Of a DNA stretch of 64,000 nt, positions 59,012 through 64,000 are shown in pieces. Position numbers and translations under genes: made by a program. This DNA comes from Streptomyces sp. SID13726 (GTDB lineage: Bacteria > Actinomycetota > Actinomycetes > Streptomycetales > Streptomycetaceae). The first letter of the stretch is position 1. Each line of letters opens with the position of its first letter. Location of the stretch: positions 1-64,000 of the forward strand of contig NZ_JAAGLY010000032.1 of the NCBI RefSeq assembly GCF_010548375.1, given 5' to 3'. The notes below the pieces were generated by a model. It made no database searches, was not told where the DNA came from, and saw only the letters and a list, made by a program, of their open reading frames with translations.

Positions 59012-60190
59012 GTGTCGCTGCCACCCCTGGTCGAGCCCGCTTCTGAGCTCACCGTAGACGAGGTCCGCAGGTACTCCCGCCACCTGATCATCCCCGACGT
59101 CGGGATGGACGGGCAGAAGCGGCTGAAGAACGCCAAGGTGCTCTGTGTGGGCGCCGGCGGCCTGGGCTCGCCGGCGCTGATGTACCTGGCCGCGGCGGGC
59201 GTCGGCACGCTCGGCATCGTGGAGTTCGACGAGGTCGACGAGTCGAACCTCCAGCGTCAGATCATCCACAGCCAGGCCGACATCGGCCGCTCCAAGGCCG
59301 AGTCCGCGCGCGACTCCGTCCTCGGCATCAACCCGTACGTGAACGTGATCCTTCACGAGGAGCGGCTCGAGGCCGACAACGTGATGGACATCTTCAGCCA
59401 GTACGACCTGATCGTCGACGGCACCGACAACTTCGCGACCCGCTACCTCGTCAACGACGCGGCCGTGCTGCTGAACAAGCCGTACGTGTGGGGCTCGATC
59501 TACCGCTTCGACGGCCAGGCGTCCGTCTTCTGGTCCGAGCACGGTCCCTGCTACCGCTGCCTCTACCCGGAGCCCCCGCCGCCGGGCATGGTCCCCTCCT
59601 GCGCCGAGGGCGGCGTCCTGGGCGTGCTGTGCGCGTCCATCGGCTCCATCCAGGTCACCGAGGCCATCAAGGTCCTCACCGGCACCGGCGAGCCCCTCGT
59701 CGGCCGCCTGATGATCTACGACGCCCTGGAGATGCAGTACCGCCAGGTCAAGGTCCGCAAGGACCCCAACTGCGCGGTCTGCGGCGACAACCCGACCGTC
59801 ACCGAGCTCATCGACTACGAGGCCTTCTGCGGCGTCGTCTCCGAGGAGGCCCAGGAGGCGGCCGCCGGCTCGACGATCACTCCCAAGCAGCTCAAGGAGT
59901 GGATCGACGACGGCGAGAACATCGAGATCATCGACGTCCGCGAGATCAACGAGTACGAGATCGTCTCCATCCCGGGCGCCAAGCTGATCCCGAAGAACGA
60001 GTTCCTCATGGGCACCGCCCTGGAGGGCCTCCCGCAGGACAAGAAGATCGTCCTGCACTGCAAGACGGGTGTCCGCAGTGCGGAAGTCCTCGCGGTCCTG
60101 AAGTCCGCGGGCTTCTCCGACGCCGTGCACGTCGGCGGCGGTGTGATCGGCTGGGTCAACCAGATCGAACCGCACAAGCCGGTCTACTAG
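59012..60190 (+). CDS. moeZ: Adenylyltransferase/sulfurtransferase MoeZ
   Basis: 392 residues, GTG start with GGAG upstream. E1-like domain: GAGGLGSPALMYLAAAG (ATP), R-finger region in NLQRQIIHSQ, zinc Cys pairs CYRC and CAVC. The C-terminal rhodanese domain has active-site Cys350 in HCKTGVR. It activates and thiolates sulfur carrier proteins (molybdopterin, cysteine, thiamine and natural-product pathways). Counterpart of Rv3206c. Confidence 0.95.
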   Translation: MSLPPLVEPASELTVDEVRRYSRHLIIPDVGMDGQKRLKNAKVLCVGAGGLGSPALMYLAAAGVGTLGIVEFDEVDESNLQRQIIHSQADIGRSKAESARDSVLGINPYVNVILHEERLEADNVMDIFSQYDLIVDGTDNFATRYLVNDAAVLLNKPYVWGSIYRFDGQASVFWSEHGPCYRCLYPEPPPPGMVPSCAEGGVLGVLCASIGSIQVTEAIKVLTGTGEPLVGRLMIYDALEMQYRQVKVRKDPNCAVCGDNPTVTELIDYEAFCGVVSEEAQEAAAGSTITPKQLKEWIDDGENIEIIDVREINEYEIVSIPGAKLIPKNEFLMGTALEGLPQDKKIVLHCKTGVRSAEVLAVLKSAGFSDAVHVGGGVIGWVNQIEPHKPVY

Positions 60191-60206
60191 GCCCACGCCT
60201 TCCCGG

Positions 60207-60239
60207 AAGGGGCTCGGCACCTTGTGTGCCGGGCCCCTT
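60207..60239. terminator. Convergent hairpin terminator after moeZ
   Basis: 14-bp stem (60207-60220 with 60226-60239) with one G-T wobble, loop cttgt, followed by T residues. Confidence 0.85.
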
Positions 60240-60282
60240 TCCGCTGCCCCGGGTGCGAACCTCCCGGGTGCGAACGCCCCGG

Positions 60283-61836
60283 CTAGGAGCAGACCTTGCC
60301 GTCCTTCGGCACGGTCCCCTTCAGCAGATAGGCGTTCACGGTCGAGTCCACGCAGTCGCTCCCGCTCCCGTACGCCCCGTGTCCCTCGCCCTTCCAGGTC
60401 AGCTCCACGCCGACGCCCTTGCCCAGCTCGTCCGCCATCCGCCGGGCCCCCTCGTACGGCGTCGCCGGGTCGCCCGTGTTGCCGACCACCAGTACCGGTG
60501 CCGCACCGGGCGCGCTCACCTCCGGGGTGTCGTACTGCCCGGCCACCGGCCAGTCGTGGCACCAGCCGGCCGTGTCCCAGCCGAGGAAGGAGCCGAACAC
60601 GGGGGAGATCTTCTCGAACGCGGGCAGCTGCTTCTTCGTCTCCGCGAGCGTGGGCCGCTGCTTGTCGTCCAAGCACGATATGACCCGTTGGGCATGGGTG
60701 GTCGTGCCGTAGTGCCCCGAGTCGTCACGGTCGTTGTAGCCGTCCGCGAGGGCCAGCAGCTCCGAGCCGTCGCCCTGCTCGGCCGCCTCCAGCGCGCTGG
60801 TCAGGGTGGGCCAGCTGGACTTGCTGTAGAGCGGCAGGATGATGCCGGTGACGGCGAGCGACTGGGTCAGCTTCCGGCCGGCCGCCGCGGGCAGCGGGTC
60901 GGCGTCGATCCGGTCCAACAGCTTCACGATCTTCCGCGTGCCCTGCGCGGGATCCTGGCCGGTGGACTTCAGGTAGTTGTCCAGTGCCCGCTGGAAGCCG
61001 AGGGCCTGGTTCTTCGCGTGTCCGACGGCGTCGGCGGTCGGGTCGACCACCGCGTCCAGGACCAGCCGCCCCACGTTCTTCGGGAACAGGTGGGCGTAGA
61101 CACCGCCGAGCTGGGTGCCGTACGAGATCCCGAAGTAGTGCATCTCGGAGTCGCCGAGGACCTGGCGCATCAGGTCCATGTCGCGGGCCGAGTCGGTGGT
61201 GGAGACATGCGCCATCAGCGGGCCGGCGTCCTTCGCGCAGCCCTTGCCGAAGTCGGTGGCGTCCTGGAAGTAGGCCCGCTCCTCCGCCGGGGTGTCCGGG
61301 GTGATGTCCACCGACTCGGATGCCTGGATCGCCTTGTCGTCGCGGCAGCGGACGCCCTCGCTGGCACCGGTCCCGCGCGGGTCCCAGCTCACCAGGTCGT
61401 ACCGCTCGCGCAGGAGGGAGACGAGAGGGGCGTACGCCGGCATCGTCGACACACCCGAGGCCCCCGGGCCGCCGAAGTTGAACAGCAGCGAGCCGATGCG
61501 CTTGCCGCCGCGGGCCTCGGCGCGGATCAGGGCGAGGTCGATCGTCTCGCCGTCCGGCTTCGACCAGTCCAGGGGCGCCTTCAGCGTGGCGCACCGCCAG
61601 TCGTTGCCGGGCGCGGGGCCCTCCCCGGTGGCCTTGCAGCGCTTCCAGCCGAGCTTCTGCGCGGTCAGCGACGAGGGCAGTGCCTTCGCGTCGGTCGTGG
61701 TGGAGGAACCGGCCGACGGCCGGGCCGTACCCGTGTCCCCGCCGCTCCCGCCGTCACCGGACGAGCCGCCGCTGCACCCCGCCGTCAGCAGTGTGGCGGC
61801 CGCGGCCAGTGCCGCCCACCGTGCGCATCGCGCCAT
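60283..61836 (-). CDS. Lipoprotein alpha/beta-hydrolase peptidase (SlpD/TAP type)
   Basis: 517 residues, lipobox LTAGC in a signal peptide. Nucleophile Ser in FGISYGTQLGGVY; the acid and His are in the C-terminal TAP-like region (VLVVGNTGDPATPYEGARRM, GEGHGAYGSGSDC). Mature part begins with a Gly/Ser linker. Likely removes tripeptides from extracellular substrates, as in Streptomyces tripeptidyl aminopeptidase relatives. Sister of the next gene. Confidence 0.88.
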   Translation of the reverse strand: MARCARWAALAAAATLLTAGCSGGSSGDGGSGGDTGTARPSAGSSTTTDAKALPSSLTAQKLGWKRCKATGEGPAPGNDWRCATLKAPLDWSKPDGETIDLALIRAEARGGKRIGSLLFNFGGPGASGVSTMPAYAPLVSLLRERYDLVSWDPRGTGASEGVRCRDDKAIQASESVDITPDTPAEERAYFQDATDFGKGCAKDAGPLMAHVSTTDSARDMDLMRQVLGDSEMHYFGISYGTQLGGVYAHLFPKNVGRLVLDAVVDPTADAVGHAKNQALGFQRALDNYLKSTGQDPAQGTRKIVKLLDRIDADPLPAAAGRKLTQSLAVTGIILPLYSKSSWPTLTSALEAAEQGDGSELLALADGYNDRDDSGHYGTTTHAQRVISCLDDKQRPTLAETKKQLPAFEKISPVFGSFLGWDTAGWCHDWPVAGQYDTPEVSAPGAAPVLVVGNTGDPATPYEGARRMADELGKGVGVELTWKGEGHGAYGSGSDCVDSTVNAYLLKGTVPKDGKVCS

Positions 61837-61973
61837 TGCGTTCCCCCCTCACAAGCCGTCCGCACGGAACAGCGGATGGCGATGTGACCATCGTAGGCCG
61901 GGCCCGCGAAACTCCGTCCGGGCCTGTGGATAACTCTCTGACCAGCTGGTTCACGTCAGGACCTGGTCGTTCG

Positions 61974-63518
61974 TCAGGAGCAGACGGTGCCCGCCGCCGG
62001 TACCTTCCCGGTCAGGAGATAGCCGTTCACCGCGTCCAGGACGCACTTGTTCTTGCTGTCGTACGCCCCGTGCCCCTGCCCCTTGTACGTCAGCTCGACC
62101 CCGACGCCCTCACCGAGCGCCTCCACCATCTTGCGGGCGCCCTCGTACGGGGTGGCCGGGTCGCCGGTGTTGCCGACGACGAGGATCGGCGCCGAGCCGG
62201 CCGCGCTCACGTCGGGATGGTCGGCGGCGCCCGCCACCGCCCAGTCGGTGCAGCTCACCATCGACCAGGCCAGGAAGTCGCCGAACAGCGGGGAGGCGGC
62301 ACGGAACTCGGGCAGCCGCCGCTCCACGTCGGCCGCGGTGTACCGGGGCTTGTCGTCGGCGCAGTTGATGGAGATGTTGGCCGCGGTGATGTTGCTGTAC
62401 TCGCCGTTGTCGCTCCGCCCGTTCATCGAGTCGGACAACAGCATCAGGACCCGGCCGTCGCCGTCGTAGGCCTGCTCCAGGCCCTCGACGAGGTACTCCC
62501 AGAAGTCCTTCGAGTACAGCGACTGCGCGATGCCGTTGGTCGCGGCGGTCTGGGTCAGCAGGCGCCGGCCGATGCCGGGGATCGGCTTCTTGTCGAGGTC
62601 CGCGAGCAGCTTGGCGATGCGGCTCTTGACGTCCTGCGCGGTGTCGCCGACAGGGCAGTCCTCGGTCTTGGAGGTGCAGTCCTCGGCGAAGTTGTCGAGC
62701 GCGAGCTGGAAGCCCTCGGCCTGTCCGAGCGAGCCCTGCTCGCTGGTCTGCGTCGGGTCGACCACCCCGTCGAAGACCGCGCGGCCCACGTTCTTCGGGA
62801 ACAGGTGGGCGTAGACACCGCCGAGTTCGGTGCCGTACGAGATGCCGAAGTAGTGCAGTTTCCGGTCGCCGAGGACCTGGCGCATCAGGTCCATGTCGCG
62901 GGCCGCGTCGGTGGTGCGCACATGCGGCAGCGTCTTCTTGGAGTTGTCCTCGCAGGCCGCGTTGAACTCCTTGGTGTTGTCCATCAGAGCGGTGCGCTCG
63001 GCCGAGTCGTCCGGGGTCCAGTCCTGCTCGAAGTACACGTCGAGCTGAGGGTCGTTCAGGCACTCCACGGGCGCGCTGCGGCCGACCCCGCGCGGGTCGA
63101 AGCTCACCAGGTCGTAGCGGGTGCGCAGTGTCGCGTAGTCGGTGCCGAAGGCGGGCAGTGTGGTGACGCCCGAGCCGCCGGGGCCGCCGAAGTTGAAGAC
63201 GAGCGAGCCGATGCGCCGGTCGGCGGAGCCGCTGGCCTTCGCCCGGACCAGCGCGATGCCGATCGTGTCGCCCTTGGGCTTCGCCCAGTCCAGGGGCGCC
63301 TTCATGGTGGCGCACTGCCAGGTGTCGCCGCCGGGGAGCGGCGACGGCGCGTCACCGCCGCCCTCCGCCTGCGACGGGGCCGGGCAGTCCTTCCAGCTGA
63401 GTTTCTGCGCCGACAGGTCCTCGTCCTTGGAGTCGTCGCCGCAGCCGGCCAGCGTGCAGGACAGCAGCAGGGCGGTCGCGGTCAGGGCGGCGGCACGCAG
63501 TCGAGGGGGTTTCGGCAT
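61974..63518 (-). CDS. Lipoprotein alpha/beta-hydrolase peptidase, paralogue
   Basis: 514 residues, lipobox LAGC. Same catalytic landmarks: FGISYGTELGGVY, ILVVGNTGDPATPYEGARKM, GQGHGAYDSKNKC. High similarity to the preceding gene throughout, including DPRGxGxS and RDMDLMRQVLGD, shows a tandem duplication followed by divergence. A tandem 21-bp repeat lies in its upstream region. Confidence 0.88.
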   Translation of the reverse strand: MPKPPRLRAAALTATALLLSCTLAGCGDDSKDEDLSAQKLSWKDCPAPSQAEGGGDAPSPLPGGDTWQCATMKAPLDWAKPKGDTIGIALVRAKASGSADRRIGSLVFNFGGPGGSGVTTLPAFGTDYATLRTRYDLVSFDPRGVGRSAPVECLNDPQLDVYFEQDWTPDDSAERTALMDNTKEFNAACEDNSKKTLPHVRTTDAARDMDLMRQVLGDRKLHYFGISYGTELGGVYAHLFPKNVGRAVFDGVVDPTQTSEQGSLGQAEGFQLALDNFAEDCTSKTEDCPVGDTAQDVKSRIAKLLADLDKKPIPGIGRRLLTQTAATNGIAQSLYSKDFWEYLVEGLEQAYDGDGRVLMLLSDSMNGRSDNGEYSNITAANISINCADDKPRYTAADVERRLPEFRAASPLFGDFLAWSMVSCTDWAVAGAADHPDVSAAGSAPILVVGNTGDPATPYEGARKMVEALGEGVGVELTYKGQGHGAYDSKNKCVLDAVNGYLLTGKVPAAGTVCS

Positions 63519-63571
63519 GACCCCATCCTGCGGTCACGCGCGCGGAGATGCTCGGGGCGCGAGCCGTACGA

Positions 63572-63634
63572 GGTACGTGGTGCGGAACAGGCGGTACGTG
63601 GTGCGGAACAGGCGGTACGAGGCGCGGAACAGGT
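63572..63634. repeat. Three 21-bp tandem repeats upstream of the peptidase gene
   Basis: Units 63572-63592, 63593-63613 (identical to the first) and 63614-63634 (three differences), each beginning ggtacg. They lie 54-116 bp upstream of ATG 63518 and just beyond the 3' end of the next gene. Two helical turns per unit would place bound proteins on one face. Confidence 0.7.
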
Positions 63635-63642
63635 GCCGTGCG

Positions 63643-63999
63643 CTACAGCGCGCCCTTGCGCGAGAGATGGTTGAAGGCCAGCCAGCCCGGCAGCACCGGC
63701 AGCCACAGCGTCAGCAGACGGAACAGCAGGACGGCCGGGGCGGCGACCTCCTTGGGCAGGCCCACGGCGATCAGACCGACCGTCAGAGTCGCCTCCACGG
63801 CGCCCACGCCGCCCGGCGTCGGGGCGGCCGAGCCGAGCGCGTTGCCCGCAAGGAAGACGACGGCGACGCTGGCGATGCTGAGCGAGGTCGACTCGTCGCC
63901 GAACGCGCGGATCGACGCGTCCAGGCACATCACGAAGCAGGCCGTCAGCAGCAGCATGCCGCCGATGCCGGTGACCAGCTTCTGCGGCCGCTGGAGCAC
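63643..63999 (-). CDS. Lysylphosphatidylglycerol synthetase/flippase-like membrane protein (5' end outside window)
   Basis: C-terminal 118 residues or more; the frame runs off the right edge. Three to four membrane helices and the motif PTPGGVGAVEATL, characteristic of the LPG_synthase_TM (UPF0104, YbhN/AglD) family. Likely a lipid or lipid-linked precursor flippase-type protein. Ends VSGWLAFNHLSRKGAL-like (LAFNHLSRKGAL). Confidence 0.85.
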   Translation of the reverse strand: MLQRPQKLVTGIGGMLLLTACFVMCLDASIRAFGDESTSLSIASVAVVFLAGNALGSAAPTPGGVGAVEATLTVGLIAVGLPKEVAAPAVLLFRLLTLWLPVLPGWLAFNHLSRKGAL

Positions 64000-64000
64000 G

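Noticed and set aside
57281..60676. 1131-residue minus-strand frame opposite the epimerase, spherulin-like and moeZ genes
   Set aside because: No domain, and three well-supported genes lie on the plus strand over the same bases.
1..64000. Mobile elements, prophage or attachment sites
   Set aside because: No transposase, integrase, phage structural gene or tRNA-associated direct repeat was found.

Overview
The window is high-GC (roughly 70% or more) actinobacterial DNA. Third codon positions are almost all G/C, GTG starts and 4-bp start/stop overlaps are common, and gene content and order are those of a Streptomyces chromosome core. I read about 60 protein genes, several of them short, plus intergenic hairpins, promoters and repeats. 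I see no rRNA, tRNA, insertion sequence, prophage or CRISPR array.

Layout. 1-1.3 kb: 3' part of a membrane protein with a collagen-like cytoplasmic tail and a YoaR/VanW-type peptidoglycan-binding ectodomain. 1.5-2.0 kb: small secreted Cys-rich protein. 2.1-5.5 kb: drug-type ABC transporter with a NarL/DesKR-type two-component system in one overlapping operon. 5.6-7.5 kb: SirB1-like protein and GNAT acetyltransferase. 7.7-12.2 kb: ferredoxin FdxA and lysine/diaminopimelate genes (dapC, dapE) around envelope proteins. 12.3-16.4 kb: LOG-like hydrolase, a FolP2-type DHPS homologue, a DivIVA-domain protein, Tag glycosylase, enoyl-CoA hydratase, DUF3117. 16.5-22.7 kb: O-methyltransferase, then an envelope-stress block of ECF sigma factor, zinc-finger anti-sigma factor, membrane HtrA protease and TatB. 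23-31.6 kb: conserved hypotheticals, a large GT2 glycosyltransferase, Mrp, DUF1003, MgtE/CBS protein, lipoprotein, CorA. 32-38.6 kb: SUFU-domain protein, MFS pump, DUF6758, PHP phosphatase, MarC, 50-residue protein, NYN protein, alpha/beta hydrolase. 38.8-48 kb: DEAD-box helicase with a histone-like tail, ferritin-like protein, DUF3107, TetR, alpha/beta hydrolase, DUF3152 metzincin-like protein. 48-53.7 kb: oligopeptide ABC transporter preceded by a leaderless Cys-containing micro-ORF. 53.9-58.9 kb: four-gene cassette (PelF-like glycosyltransferase, membrane protein, sugar-nucleotide epimerase, spherulin-4/Sph3-like protein). 59-64 kb: MoeZ, two paralogous lipoprotein peptidases, and a partial LPG-synthase/flippase-like membrane protein.

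From memory, two stretches follow Mycobacterium tuberculosis gene order: fdxC, dapC, dapE, LOG, folP2, DivIVA, tag, DUF3117, O-methyltransferase, sigE, rseA, htrA, tatB, mrp, mgtE, corA (about Rv1177-Rv1239), and rhlE, ferritin-like, DUF3107, TetR, DUF3152, moeZ (Rv3211-Rv3206c). Against that frame, the peptide transporter and the polysaccharide-like cassette lie between DUF3152 and moeZ, which are neighbours in mycobacteria.

The most interesting candidates are: the PelF/epimerase/Sph3-like cassette, which could make or trim a galactosamine-type polymer; the leaderless 31-codon Cys micro-ORF with a near-consensus promoter ahead of the peptide transporter; a nonsense codon that truncates the repetitive tail of the helicase while the tail sequence continues beyond it; and a methyltransferase whose best-placed start codon is ATT. 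All functional statements rest on reading motifs and context; no searches were run.
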